From Adiantum capillus-veneris (Eukaryota; Streptophyta; Polypodiopsida; Polypodiales; Pteridaceae): 64,000 bases of DNA. The first letter of the stretch is position 1. Each line of letters starts with the position of its first letter. Location of the stretch: positions 103,899,587-103,963,586 of the forward strand of contig CM043964.1 in NCBI GenBank assembly GCA_014529385.2, read 5' to 3'. A program made the translations under genes and the position numbers. Below are positions 1-10,584 of the stretch, piece after piece. Under the pieces are notes generated by a model. That model searched no databases and had not been told where the DNA came from. It saw nothing but the letters and a program-made list of their open reading frames with translations.

Positions 1-52
1 TAAGACACATGACTAAATAAACAACATTTCGCGTGTGCACGACATCGACTAG

Positions 53-2479
53 GATGATCATGGTCCCCTTGGAGGCCCTGAGCGCGATCGTTGGCTCAAG
101 GAAAAACTCCCTTGTCCCTTGTCCACATCGGGGCACAATGCATGTCCTACTTGCAGGCCATCGTTGGTGACAGAGAGGCTCGATTGCTTGCGCAAGGTAA
201 TCTATCCAAAGAACTATCGTTTCTTACCCCAAGGACATAACAAACACAAGGCTCCAACAAATGGGAAGACTCCTCTAAAGCTCACGATGGCAGATTGGGA
301 AGAACACCACAACAACAATCCAGCTTCGTGTCCTCCACCAAAGGTATGTCAAGGTATTCCATATTTTGAAGGCTTCCATATTGGAAGGCTTGAAAATACA
401 AAACCTCTTGGATCCCATGCACATATTCAAGAATGTAGCCCAAATACTATGGGACCACATTATTGGCAAAAAGAACTCTTTGGGTGCGAGGGAGAATTTG
501 AGGCTTTTAAAACGTCTCTCTGCCTCTGCTACTCCACGTTGTGCCCCAAATGGAAATTTTGTGCTTCCTAAAGCACCATGGATGCTAGCGAAAGAATAAT
601 TAGACAAAGTGAAGGGTACCATTGCCTCTATTCGCACACCAATAGGATACATGAGGTCACTAAAGGGAGCTTTCACAAAAGCGAAGAAGGGTGGAAGCGT
701 TCAACTGTATGGGTTGAAGTCCCATGATTGGCACAAAATGCTTCAGGTAATCTTCATACTCCCTATTCTATCTATAGTTTGTGTGTATGACTATCACTTA
801 CTTTACCTTTCCCTGATTTACATTGTAGTTCATTCTACAGGTGAGTATGTGTATATGTCGGGACAAGAAATTCAGGGACGCTATTTTCAAACTAGGAGAG
901 CTAGTAAGGTACACCAGAAGACTCCACTCAACTACACCTTTTTTATGTACACGATAATTTCAACTAGCACTTAGTGTATCCTTGTGTGTTTTCTTGCAGA
1001 TTTGCGAGCTCTAAGGAAATCAAAATAGATGCTATCCTTGCTGCTCAAACACTTGCAACAGAAACTGTGTGTGCCATTGAAGATGCATTTCCTTGATCGG
1101 TCCTTCTTAGTCAAATTCACCTCTTGGTTCACGTGGTGGAGGAGATCGCTATATGTGGAGTAGTGCACGCACGATGGATATTCTTCTTAGAGAGGTTTTT
1201 AAAGACTCTCAAAGATTTTGTGCGGCTACTGTCTCAACCAGAGGCATGTATGGCCAAAGGGTGGATCGTTCAAGAGGCATTTGTTTACATATCAGAGTAT
1301 TTGGCACAAGTTGATCCTTCAATGCCTCGCATGTGTTCAGACAAGGAAGATGCAAGGATGACTACACACTTGCTAAGTGGAAAGGAGAAACTACTTAACA
1401 TGGATATGAATCTATCCCGAGTGGTCAATAGCTTTTGTATTCTCAATGCAAAGATTATGACCAAGTGGGTGGACTTGTGAACAGTGGCAAAGCCAAGGCG
1501 TTTGTAAGAGAGGGAAGCATGGAAACAAGCATATGGAGGAAGGAGGGCACCCCCAATGCCTACACACCTTGCATGTTTCCCATATCTCACTAGTGCAGAG
1601 TGGATTCATGAGAGAATGACCGAGTTAAAGCACGCGGAGAAGACATCACCAGCAAAGAATGGGAGTATGCACGAGGCTGCGTACCAAAGGTAGAGTACTC
1701 ATATAGCTAAACCATATTGTAACGCTATTTCTTGAAATTATCTTTAATATGTATTTGATAAATTAATATATTTTTCTATTTTGTAGTGTCTTTCCTTTAA
1801 CTCTATGTGGTCAAGGGTCGTCACTTTTGTACGCGCCACACCGACAAGCGTAGAACTACCATGGATTGTGCCATCATGGGCAACTTTGACACAAACGGTG
1901 ATGAAGCCAGGTACTGCGGAACTATTGAAAGGATACTAAGGTTAATTTTAGAACCTTTCATACTTTCATCTTCGAGTGCAAGTGGTTTGCAAATGTGTCT
2001 AGACGACACGAGAATGGCCTACATGGTGGACCCTGGTGTGCATCACACAAGGAGGTATGACAATTTAGTTTTACCGCGCAATTGTGAGCAGGTGAGTGAC
2101 ATGTACCTTTTTTATTCTTATTTGCTTGTAGTGTTAGTTATACCAATGTTACTCACTTTGAGCTTCTATTTTATAGGTCATCTATATCCCAACAATCCAC
2201 CAACCAAAACTTTGGTTCGTAATTCCCGAAACACCTCGGGGGAGAACCATTTTTTCCACTAATGAAGTGGAGACAATCTTCGACCCTCTTCCACCTCCGA
2301 CTTTGGATAAGGTGGAAACAGAGGAGAGGGAGGTCGATGAATCAAGCCCGGCGGCAGCAAGTCTTAGCGAGGATGATTGTCATGATGATAAAGCTGATGA
2401 GATGGAGGATGACAAACTCGAAGATAAGAAGGCAATGCATCCACAAACGCCAATTCCGTTTCTCTCTTTATTGATTTAG
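53..2479 (+). pseudogene. CACTA (En/Spm) TNP2-type transposase, 3' half, degenerate
   Basis: TNP2 is the DNA-cleaving transposase of plant CACTA elements. The order seen matches the family: a Cys pair and RFLP block near 160-225, DPMHIFKNVAQ near 416, GLKSHDWHKMLQ near 712-746, then HVVEEIAICG and RPE-like QPEACMAKGW (DUF4218-like) at 1126-1260. A DUF4216-like block follows at 1807-2090 and an acidic tail ends at 2479. One intron is clear: donor after 2091 (CAG|GTGAGT), acceptor at 2176 (TATAG), joining CEQ to VIYIPTIHQ in frame. Another donor follows CTTCAG at 746. Frameshifts and stops break the reading, for example near 1098 and 1480-1800. The N-terminal half would lie left of the window; an in-frame stop at 50-52 marks an intron or decay. 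No CACTA terminal repeats were found. Family assignment is fairly sure; activity is very unlikely. Confidence 0.8.
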
Positions 2480-2707
2480 GAGCCATGGGCTTGAATTGGA
2501 TGATGCCTCATGTAGAGATCTTTTAGAAGATGATTCATAAACATTTTGCAGTTATGAAGTTTTTTGGTCGTATAATCCATTCATCTCTCTCTCCCCCCCC
2601 TTCCTCTCTTTAGATTTGAGAATATACTCAATTATGTCAATCAATTGACAGTGATTATTTTAGTTGTAACCAAGTGTAATCTTATATCCCCCCAATCCTC
2701 CTCCCCC

Positions 2708-2760
<53 letters not shown>

Positions 2761-3323
2761 CTTTTTTAAATTTGAAAATTTTATACAATATTCTTTAATT
2801 TTTATTGAGAGGAGGGAAACACCAAAATTTGAAGAGAGAGGAGGAGGGAGAAGTTAAGCCACAACTTGAAAGTTTAGGCGCTAAATTTGGATATAACAGC
2901 GATAATCTAAGCGGTAATAACATCGATAATTCACGCGGTAATAACAGCGATAATATATGCAAAAATATTTTAAACACAAGAAACCCCCCTCCGCCCTCCT
3001 CTCTCTTGTTTCTCTACTTGAATTGCACCTTCTCTCTACAAAACGCGGTAAAACAGTGCGATAAACACTTGGACATTTTCATAGTGATGAATATATAAAT
3101 AAAATAATAATTATTTAGATATATAATATTTAAGTAAGATGGGTTGTGGGGGAGGTAATTGAAATTAAACTGTACCTCTATCTTACTTATCACTCTACAA
3201 ACTAAGGTTGATTGTGGGAGAGGTACTCAAGATGTCTCTCTCTCTCTATACACACACACACATACACACACACACACACATCTATATCTATCCTAGTATA
3301 GAATTATGTATAGAGTAATATGT
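2480..3323. repeat. Gene-free microsatellite stretch
   Basis: No gene is visible. The stretch holds a C-rich tract near 2590, a (CT)n tract at about 2712-2759, and CT/CA tracts at 3236-3280. Two copies of a short module (type GTGGATTGTGGGAGAGGTACT) lie at 3138-3165 and 3203-3230. The short ORFs here are low-complexity translations. Confidence 0.7.
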
Positions 3324-3333
3324 GGGAGGGGAG

Positions 3334-3892
3334 CCTCGTGACTAATTGACACCACCTTGTCAGGTTGGATCTACGGTCCACAATCTTCGAACGATGTGGA
3401 CCGTCTATTTACTCTCAAGAATAAAAATATTCCAGCCGGTTGAGCCTCTGCGACTCAATCCCACCACCTACACAATGGGAGGCCATCACTCTCCCATTAA
3501 GCTATCGCGCGCCACTTGAAATGGAGATGTGAATATAAAATCATATAACAAAAATGATGGGGTGGGGATCACATGGTGTTCACTTGAAGATCACTTTGGG
3601 ATGGACGGGGTCACATTGCAATCACTTTGGGATAGTCGGGGTCACACTGTAATCACTTTGGTAATGGGTGGGGTCACAAGGTGATCACATGTTGATTGGG
3701 ATTCACACGGGGATCACTTGGCGGTCACTTGATGTTCACATCAAATTTACTTGGGGTTCACTTTAATTGTGATCGCATGGTGATCACTTGGGGATTAAAC
3801 TGCCATCGGACGGTGCAAAACCAATCCCGCCGCCCCCAATCAATAGGGACCGTAGATCCCACCTGACAGAGGTGGTGTCAATTAGTCACGAA
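3334..3892. mobile_element. MITE with ~44-bp terminal inverted repeats (Mutator-like size class)
   Basis: The left end (CTCGTGACTAATTGACACC, from 3335) is the reverse complement of the right end (to 3892) over about 44 bp, with one gap and two or three mismatches. GGGAGGGGAG occurs directly outside both ends (3324-3333 and 3893-3902), a 9-10-bp target duplication as in Mutator-like elements. Removing the insert restores one copy of the local TGTGGGAGGGGAG...GGTACTTAAAA module, which supports a true insertion despite the purine-rich target. There is no coding capacity. The interior carries diverged tandem repeats built on GGGGTCACA...GATCACTT (about 3555-3800) and a tRNA-like segment. Confidence 0.7.
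3440..3513 (-). other. tRNA-like segment inside the MITE (pol III box A/B-like)
   Basis: Read on the minus strand, it starts GGCGCGCGATAGCTTAATGG. TAGCTTAATGG (3494-3504) fits the box A consensus, and GGGATTGAGTCGC (3450-3462) resembles box B. A CTCCCAT loop would give a CCC (Gly-like) anticodon. The acceptor ends do not pair convincingly and the T-stem is poor, so it is at best a decayed tRNA or SINE head. Confidence 0.3.
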
Positions 3893-3989
3893 GGGAGGGG
3901 AGGGAGGTACTTAAAATTCAGGTCTCTCTCTCTCTCTCTCAATCTCAATTCTCACTCTTAAAGCTAAGGTGGATTGTAAGGGAGGTGTT

Positions 3990-4040
<51 letters not shown>

Positions 4041-4113
4041 GCCCCATTAGTAACTCCTTCCTTTGACTGCCTCTCAAGGGTGTATGCTCTGCAGCCCGAT
4101 GATTGCACAAGAG

Positions 4114-4151
<38 letters not shown>

Positions 4152-4244
4152 GGGGTGGGCGGGAGAGGTGCCGTCGTCGAAGGCGATGCCTCCAAACTAA
4201 TATAAAGTGGATTGTGGGAAAGGTACTTAAAATCAAAGTCTCTT
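3893..4244. repeat. CT and CA microsatellites with repeated module
   Basis: Contains (CT)n at about 3925-3945 and 3992-4037, (CA)n at about 4114-4149, and two or three more copies of the GTGGATTGTGGGAGAGGTACT-type module (3902-3925, 3965-3993, 4202-4232). Each copy is followed by a CT tract. No gene is seen. Confidence 0.7.
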
Positions 4245-4917
4245 AGCACGAGCACAACTCGCTCGGCCGGCCAGCCAAAAGGCATCGTGCAGGGGCGCTT
4301 CATTACGTGGCACCACCTTTTTTTGGCCGGCAAGTGGCTGGCTGGCCGTTGTAGCCCACACCCCACCCCTCCCAGCAATAGCAAGGCCGTCTACCGCAAC
4401 CAATCAGCATGAGCTGCTCCCAACGGCCTTCTTTTCCTCTCCCGGCTACTTTAGTCGTGCGCCCACAAGCATTGCGTCCACAGTTCCAATTGTCAACCCC
4501 TGCATTGCCTTCATACTGACCAGCCATACTGCAGCGCTAGACTACTGAGTAGCCATACTTCATGCTGAGCACCCATACCGCATGCTAGACTATTGTGCAG
4601 CTGCCTTGGAGTCGTCTTGAGGTGAAATCTCCACTATCCTATGCCTGTGTTGTGAATGCTGCCTTGTTTTCTCACACGAGCTGCTATGCGACGTTATGCA
4701 GAAAGGAGCTCATCACCTTCAAAAATCATCCAATTTGAATCAGCAGGTCGTCGCACAACCAGGTTAATATAAAGCAAAGTTTTTAATTGCATGTTTACTG
4801 CATTACGTTTTCTATTGCAAGGTTATTTGCTCCAGTAATGAAAACACATTTCCATTCTAAGGTTTCAAAATTGTGTGAAGCTTTATCCTTCTTATATGAT
4901 TTTCATACTTTTATTCT

Positions 4918-5170
4918 AATTCTCTAGTGATTGTAAGGGTTCACACACACACACACACACACACACAATAAGAACTATTCAATTGAACCTTAACTTGGAT
5001 GATTATTATAAGGCTGATCATTATAAAGCCGATTCTCATTCTTATATGCTGATTATTATAAAGCTGATTCTTTTTCTTTTATTCAAATTCTCTAGTGATT
5101 ATAAGGCTTCACACACACACACACACACACACACAAAATAATCAATGTTTTATTGAACCTTAACTTGGAT
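4918..5170. repeat. Two-copy tandem duplication with (CA)n cores
   Basis: TTCTCTAGTGATT.TAAGG, then a (CA)n tract, then ATTGAACCTTAACTTGGATG occurs at 4918-5002 and again at 5091-5170, period about 173 bp. It lies in the leader of the Harbinger element just before ORF1. Confidence 0.7.
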
Positions 5171-5197
5171 GGGTGTGTGGATGGCCAGGGTTGTCAA

Positions 5198-6623
5198 ATG
5201 AGCCATTTCAATGTTCGCGTACCGAAACGTGCACGAGGGGGAACTAGACCGAGTAGGGTTGAAGAGAGTGAGTCTCCGGACGAAGATGTAGTATTGGGTA
5301 CACAACTGGAGATTGACTCTACTTTCATGAGTATGCTTCAAGAAGAAAATTGGTTGCAATCTCAAGTTGACGAGACCTTAGCCGAATCCCTAAACCATCG
5401 TGTGGACCGTGTTGAGTCCCAAAACTTTCCTGCCTCTATCACGCTTAGTCGACCGCCCCAATTGTAAACTACTGCTCCCCATAACCAAACCTTGCCTTTT
5501 AGGCCTTCCGTGCATCCGCCGGTTGGTGGACGTTCGGGCTCTTATGTTCAGGTTATTGGAGTGGTCCCTTCGCTTTCTGCTAGTGCTGGAATTCGGCCTT
5601 CTATTGTTGGTAGTGGACCTCCACTAGCACAGGTTGGTATTGCAGCACCTGTTTTAGAAACTCAACCTCCTATTGTTAAAACCTCCCCAATAGCTCCAGT
5701 ACCAACCCAAAGCATAGCACCTTCGGATACTTCTAGGTCACAAAACAAGGGAAAGAGGCCCCGCCTCATCGATGCAAAGTGGACTGGTGCTACCACGGCA
5801 GCATGCATTAAGCATTACGAAGAGAGGTGGGTACATGTAAGGAAAGGTAATTTGAGACCAAAAGATTGGGATGAAGTAACAAACCAATTGAACAAAGAGG
5901 TTGAAATGGAATATAGTTGTGAGCAAGTGAAGAATAAAATAGACACCTTGCGTAAAAAATACAAAAAAGAGAAGGGGAAGACAACCAGCAGGGGAGGGGT
6001 GAAGTCCACTTGGGAATATTTTGAGTTGCTTGACACCTTATGGTCAACAACCCCACGTTGTGTAGGCATTCCAGGAGCTTTCGATAGTTCTGGCTCACAG
6101 ACCCCCGACGTGCAGGAGTTGGATGGTGAGGGAGGTGGTGAGGAGGGGCAACAGGTGGATGGGGACGAGGATGTAGAGGTAGGTGGCACCATAGGGGAGA
6201 GAAGCAATGGCACAGGAGTTCAGGATAGTAGCGAGGTTTTGGGTCCGGGAGTAAAATCACAAAAAGTGAAGGAGCCTAAGCGTGCATCACTAGGGACGTT
6301 TGCTCGTGCGCTAGGGGACGGGTGGAAAGGAATTTCGGACACCATGAGAGCCATCGAAATTTCAAGACGCAATCATGAAGAGAGGATGGCAAAGGAGCTA
6401 CGCGAGCATGAGGAGAGATTGTTCAAGATAAGAGAAGAGGAGGACACAAAACGGATGGACATCTACATGCGGGTACAAGCGAAAATAGCTAAAGCGCTGG
6501 GAAATCGATCAAAGGTACGCCACCTTAACATTCTCTTGAGGGAGGGAGCGAGATTGCACTTGTGTGTTCTTGTACATTTGCATGGAATATCAATTTTTTT
6601 TTGCCTTTTTTTCATAGGGATGA
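5198..6623 (+). pseudogene. PIF/Harbinger ORF1, Myb/SANT-like DNA-binding protein, one nonsense codon
   Basis: ORF1 proteins of this superfamily bind element ends and help import the transposase. The reading starts at ATG 5198 and stays in one frame to 6514. It is interrupted only by TAA at 5465-5467; the frame is the same before and after, so this is a point nonsense mutation rather than a frameshift. The trihelix/Myb-like domain spans about 5760-6090 (WTGATTAACIKHYEERW...VKNKIDTLRKKYKKEKG). An acidic Gly/Glu linker and a charged helical tail (about 6330-6500) follow. A likely last intron runs 6515-6617 (AAAG|GTACGC ... TTCATAG|GG), after which the protein ends at TGA 6621-6623 (about 440 codons). 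Without splicing the frame runs to 6637. Type and domain are well supported; functionality needs readthrough or an alternative start downstream. Confidence 0.8.
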
Positions 6624-6691
6624 TCGAGGCAGCATAATTGTTTTTCTTTTTGGCATTCAATTGTCATGGTATTAATCCTAATGGTGAAGAC

Positions 6692-7933
6692 ATGTCTCGT
6701 CTAGTTTGCCCGGGTGCGAGCACCCCAGACACATACTTCCTGTTCATCTCTTTCATGTTATTATGTGTGTCATCTGTTTGCCTTATGTTGGAAGATGGTT
6801 TATTGTCTACTCGGCCACGCATGTGGTGGTGCTACCCAAGGCAAGTGGTGTTTTGGCATTCCATTCACTCTGGATTTTGGAGTGCGTCTCGTGTTGAAAA
6901 CCAAACCACCTTTAGGATGTACTATAGAATGGCATTTGAGGCTTTCCATGAGTTGAAGGACCTCATTTTGCCCCATCTTCCATGTGGAGAGGTGATAGAG
7001 TTTCGTAGGGAACCTATCCAAGCTGACCTTGCACTTGCTTGTGTGCTTTGGCGTTTCGCCCATGGTCATTCCTCTCGTACGTTGTCACAATTATTCGGAT
7101 TAGGGGATTCCACAATCCGAAAGTACACCCAATTGATAGTGGGTGTCCTATGTAAACAAGAAATGTTGAATAGATGTCTAATTGTAGTTCCTTCAGGAGC
7201 ACGCCTTGCACAGATCATTAGTGACTTTGAAGCAATCACTGGTCTTCCCAATATGTGTGGTGCCGTTGATGGCACACACATCAAGTTGGCCCGCAAACCG
7301 ATCCACGAATTCTTTCCAGCACAGTATGTTTGCTGCCATGGATTTCATAGCATTTTGCTACAAGGCATAGTGGATTCAAATAAAATGTTTTGGGATATTG
7401 TGTGCAATGCACCAGGAGCCTCGCACGATTCTACTGTGTTTAAGAACTCATCAGTCTATAGAAAAATGAAAGCCTGCGAGGTTTTGGGTAGACCACTGAT
7501 AGAACTGAATAGGGTGTCCATCAGACCTTACATTGTTGGAGACTCTGCATATAAACCCACTAGTTTTTTACTCAAAGCATTCAAGTCAAAAGCACGCCAG
7601 GACTTGGCTTCCAAGAATGCATTTGACAAACAAGTTGCAAAGGGTAGGGTCAAGGTAGAAAATGCATTCGGCATATTGAAGAACCGATGGCGCATCTTGC
7701 GTGATCTCAATGTGAATTTGCCTTTTGCACCAAATGTGGTAATAGCATGTTGTGTATTGCATAATTATATTCAAGCAAAAGGAGAACCTGAGCCCGGCGA
7801 TGCTAATGACCCGCATCCAAATGATGCTGAGCCCTTGAGGTGGCGAACGGTAACCCGACAACGGGCCGCTGTACTCAAGATGCGTGCAGCATTGTTCAAT
7901 GATTTTGTGACACGAAATTCCCAACGAGGTTAA
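6692..7933 (+). CDS. PIF/Harbinger DDE transposase (HARBI1-like), intact 413-aa ORF
   Basis: This enzyme cuts and rejoins DNA at Harbinger ends (DDE_Tnp_4 fold). The ORF is uninterrupted from ATG 6692; the frame is open back to 6638, but that is the first ATG. A helical N-terminal part with an HTH-like GHSSRTLSQLFGLGDSTIRKY is followed by the catalytic core. D193 lies in CGAVDGTHI, a second acidic site in PGASHDS (D246), D284 in IVGDSAY, and E323 in KVENAFGILKNRWR. A C-terminal CCVLHNYI block is typical of the family. Length is normal for plant PIF/Pong transposases. It lies 69 bp downstream of the ORF1 end, the usual arrangement. All expected catalytic residues are present, so this is the best candidate for a still functional protein in the window. 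Confidence 0.92.
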   Translation: MSRLVCPGASTPDTYFLFISFMLLCVSSVCLMLEDGLLSTRPRMWWCYPRQVVFWHSIHSGFWSASRVENQTTFRMYYRMAFEAFHELKDLILPHLPCGEVIEFRREPIQADLALACVLWRFAHGHSSRTLSQLFGLGDSTIRKYTQLIVGVLCKQEMLNRCLIVVPSGARLAQIISDFEAITGLPNMCGAVDGTHIKLARKPIHEFFPAQYVCCHGFHSILLQGIVDSNKMFWDIVCNAPGASHDSTVFKNSSVYRKMKACEVLGRPLIELNRVSIRPYIVGDSAYKPTSFLLKAFKSKARQDLASKNAFDKQVAKGRVKVENAFGILKNRWRILRDLNVNLPFAPNVVIACCVLHNYIQAKGEPEPGDANDPHPNDAEPLRWRTVTRQRAAVLKMRAALFNDFVTRNSQRG

Positions 7934-8337
7934 GATGCTTGTAGGTACCTATGGGCACATGTGACCATGCGTGTTGAGTGTTTATTCAATCGCTTCAATT
8001 TGTCTAAATTTGTTTCTTTTGCGTTGCGGGTTTATGCAGGACTGAAGAAAGAAGGCTCGCAAACAGGATGGTTTTTTATTTTATTTTTTGGTGATAGATT
8101 TAGGGTTTGTATGTCATGAACATAATTGTGATCTTGCATTCTTGTGTTGCATTTATATACTTTTCATATATTTTTTTTCTTTCTGCATGTGAGAGCATTA
8201 TTCTTGGAAAAAACGCAAAAAAAAATTATGGCGTGCCGTGTGTGCATGCTTTTTAATCATAAAAAGGACCAAAAATATTTGCATTGTGTTACTTGTGAGG
8301 ATGTGTGTGTGTGTATGTATATGTGCATGTGTGTGTC

Positions 8338-8478
8338 CGCATCAGTCTATGGAGGCTTGGGCAACCCTCATGGACAATGTGAGCATGGCCTGTGGAGGGG
8401 CCGAGTTCGATCCTCGGGTGTCTTTGACGGATTGGATCCCCCCGTAGCACGTTCCTAAGCAACTACAAAAAAAAAAAA
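8338..8478 (+). repeat. SINE-like insert (box B plus poly-A tail)
   Basis: GAGTTCGATCCTCGG (about 8403-8417) matches the pol III box B / tRNA T-arm. An upstream GAGCATGGCC segment could be the D-to-anticodon part. The segment ends in a run of twelve A at about 8466-8478. No flanking duplication was seen and box A is weak, so this is a tentative tRNA-derived SINE. Confidence 0.4.
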
Positions 8479-8502
8479 GAAACTCTATATAATAGTAAGA
8501 GT

Positions 8503-8702
8503 GTCTTTTGGTTGGCCGGCCGGCCGCCTTCGTTGTGCTCAAGCTTCACGGCCATCCCACGGCCGGCAGATTTCTTGGACAAAAAATTGGCTGCCCGTTA
8601 TAAGGCCGGACTAGTTGTGCTCAAGATTGCCGGCCGGCCGGCTAAGATTCCATAGAATCTTTTTATGGCTGGAAATTGGCCGCCCGGCTAGATGTGCTGG
8701 AG

Positions 8703-8704
<2 letters not shown>
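8503..8704. repeat. Repeated Harbinger-type right terminus (three diverged copies)
   Basis: The pattern TTTTGG-TGGC-GCC...GTTGTGCTCAAG appears three times (8503-8540, about 8585-8625, 8661-8704), interleaved with GGCCGGCC runs. All three are in the orientation of the right end of the element. Confidence 0.55.
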
Positions 8705-8771
<67 letters not shown>

Positions 8772-9970
8772 TCCATTTTACACTCAGTAAACTTCTAAGT
8801 TCGCACATAGTATGGATTATGGATAGACAAACGTGTAGGGATGGATTCTGGAAAGACCAGTCGTGTGCCTGTGTGGGGGAGATCAAGATGATAGATGGAT
8901 AAGAGGATGGTCAATTCCCCCAGAAAGGTCGTACCTTTGCCTTCAATTTTACTTGATGTTATGGATGGTACATGGGTTGGTACAGCCGTAGGATGGTGAT
9001 GCTTCTCCTGCACTTTATTGCTTTAACTTTTCCGTTCATTCATAGCATCACGATTGGATATACTTTGGTGCTTTCTTGCATAGCCTAGGTAATAGACCCT
9101 AAACCTTCCCACATAGACAATTGGCTTTTGTGCCTTCGACATTTGTCAGAATCTCTCTCTCTCTCTCTCTCCTCTCACACACACACACGTGACACACACA
9201 CCCTCGTTTCTCTCTCATCAAATTCACTTGCTCTCTCTAGACTCTCACACACTTTTCTCACATACACACCTTTCTCTCTCTTCGCATTCCCACTGAGTCC
9301 CAGACCCAACTCACACCTCTCTCTTCAAATTCCCTTCCCTGCATTCCTTCTCTCACACCCAGGGTGGCATGCTTGTTCTTCAATTTCTGAGATTTATATA
9401 TTTTAGGCTAATTTAGTATTTTTTTCAGGAAAGGTCACATTTTGACCCGAGCAAAGTATTCAAAAAATGGATTATATAATGCCCACCAAAAATCAACTTT
9501 GCTCACACCAAAACCCTTTGCCAAACAATCTCTCTCTACAAGGTCTCTTTAGGCAAGCTCTCTCTCACTCTCACTCAAACACAACATATGCCACACACAG
9601 ATTGCTTATTTCGCTTTCCCTAAAACCATTATTCGCCGCCTCTCTCTGTCTCTCTCTCTCTCTCTCAACTGCGCATGCTGTCCTCTATTCGCCGGAGCTA
9701 CAAGGCACACAAGCCGGATCAAGGTGCTTGCGGTACATGTCGGAGGGGCGGCGGAGGGAAACCTTCCCCCTTTTATAATAGAATAGAAAAATAGATATGG
9801 ATATAGATTCTCTCTCACCACATGCAAACCATACATCCTGCACACTTGTGACATGTTTAAGAATTAAAGAGACACAAAGCAAGTTTTTATAGGCCCTTGA
9901 CCAAAAGAGATCAGAGTTCACACACACAAACACACACGTGCTTCTCTGTCTAGATCTCTCCAATTCAAAT
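8705..9970. repeat. Gene-free microsatellite stretch
   Basis: (CT)n at 8706-8734 runs directly into (CA)n at 8735-8768. Further mixed CT/CA tracts lie at 9152-9190 and 9640-9666. ORFs here are rich in Ser-Leu or Thr-His from the repeats. No convincing gene is seen. Confidence 0.65.
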
Positions 9971-10185
9971 CAGTGCTCGAAAAAAAACTTTTTTCCAAAA
10001 ACTTGGCAAACCTACATATGTGAAACAACAGAGGTAAATTGACAAAATTTGAAGGTTTTTACGCCAAATTACATTAATTTTTTCAAAATTTTGTAGGTTT
10101 TCTCACCTTCAACAATAAAATCTAGAGGTAAATTTCAAAATTTATAGGTGGGATTAAACTAAACCTAGGTTTTTTTCGAGCATTG
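9971..10185. mobile_element. hAT-type MITE, 215 bp
   Basis: The left end CAGTGCTCGAAAAAAAAC and the right end (reverse complement CAATGCTCGAAAAAAACC) are inverted over about 18 bp. The flanks are ATTCAAAT (9963-9970) and ATTCAGAT (10186-10193), an 8-bp duplication with one change, as produced by hAT transposases. The CARNG start is also hAT-like. The interior is AT-rich and non-coding, with a CTAGAGGTAAATTTCAAAAT-type segment near each side. Confidence 0.8.
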
Positions 10186-10300
10186 ATTCAGATCCTCTCG
10201 ATTTCTCTCACACGTGCGCGCTTGCTCTCTCTTTAACAACACGTCCTGAGTTCAAACCCCGCCGGATACATCTATGTATGAGGACTCTTCAAATTGTTCC

Positions 10301-10305
10301 TTCTG

Positions 10306-10349
<44 letters not shown>

Positions 10350-10359
10350 AAACAGGTCT

Positions 10360-10399
<40 letters not shown>

Positions 10400-10547
10400 G
10401 ACATTTAAAGTGTCACGTGTGTCGACGAAAGCGGATAGACCTCACTGACCTCACCTGTGATCTTCTTCCTCCTTCTTGATAAAAGGGAGACTCCAAAAGC
10501 ACGCTCTCTACAGCAAACTCACACATAGCCTACGCACCTACGCGCAA

Positions 10548-10580
<33 letters not shown>
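10301..10580. promoter_or_regulatory. CT/CA-rich upstream region of the LEA-like gene
   Basis: (CT)n at 10301-10332, (CA)n at 10333-10348, (CT)n at 10364-10398 and (CT)n at 10549-10580. The last tract ends 4 bp before the ATG. Pyrimidine patches near plant transcription starts and in 5' UTRs are common; the regulatory role here is inference. No clear TATA box was seen close by. Confidence 0.35.
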
Positions 10581-10582
<2 letters not shown>

Positions 10583-10584
10583 CC

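Larger units (their letters stand above)
4245..8540 (+). mobile_element. PIF/Harbinger DNA transposon, two-gene type
   Basis: The element is defined by a Myb/SANT-like ORF1 and a DDE_Tnp_4 transposase in tandem on the plus strand. GC-rich inverted ends are visible: AGCACGAGCACAACTCGCTC plus GGCCGGCCAGCCAAAAG from 4245 on the left; on the right, the reverse complement of 8503-8540 reads GAGCACAACGAAGGCGGCC...CAAAAG. Two further diverged copies of the right end lie outside it (about 8585-8625 and 8661-8704), so the true right boundary could be 8704. No clean 3-bp TWA duplication was found for any pairing. The 4330-5190 leader holds CA tracts and a partial tandem duplication (4918-5002 and 5091-5170). 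Confidence 0.7.

Noticed and set aside
3989-4384. Minus-strand 131-aa ORF across CT/CA tracts
   Set aside because: Most of it is Cys-Val and Arg-Glu runs translated from microsatellites; no conserved motif.
10200-10275. Box B-like GAGTTCAAACCCCGCC suggesting a tRNA or SINE
   Set aside because: No box A at the right distance, no tail and no foldable cloverleaf.
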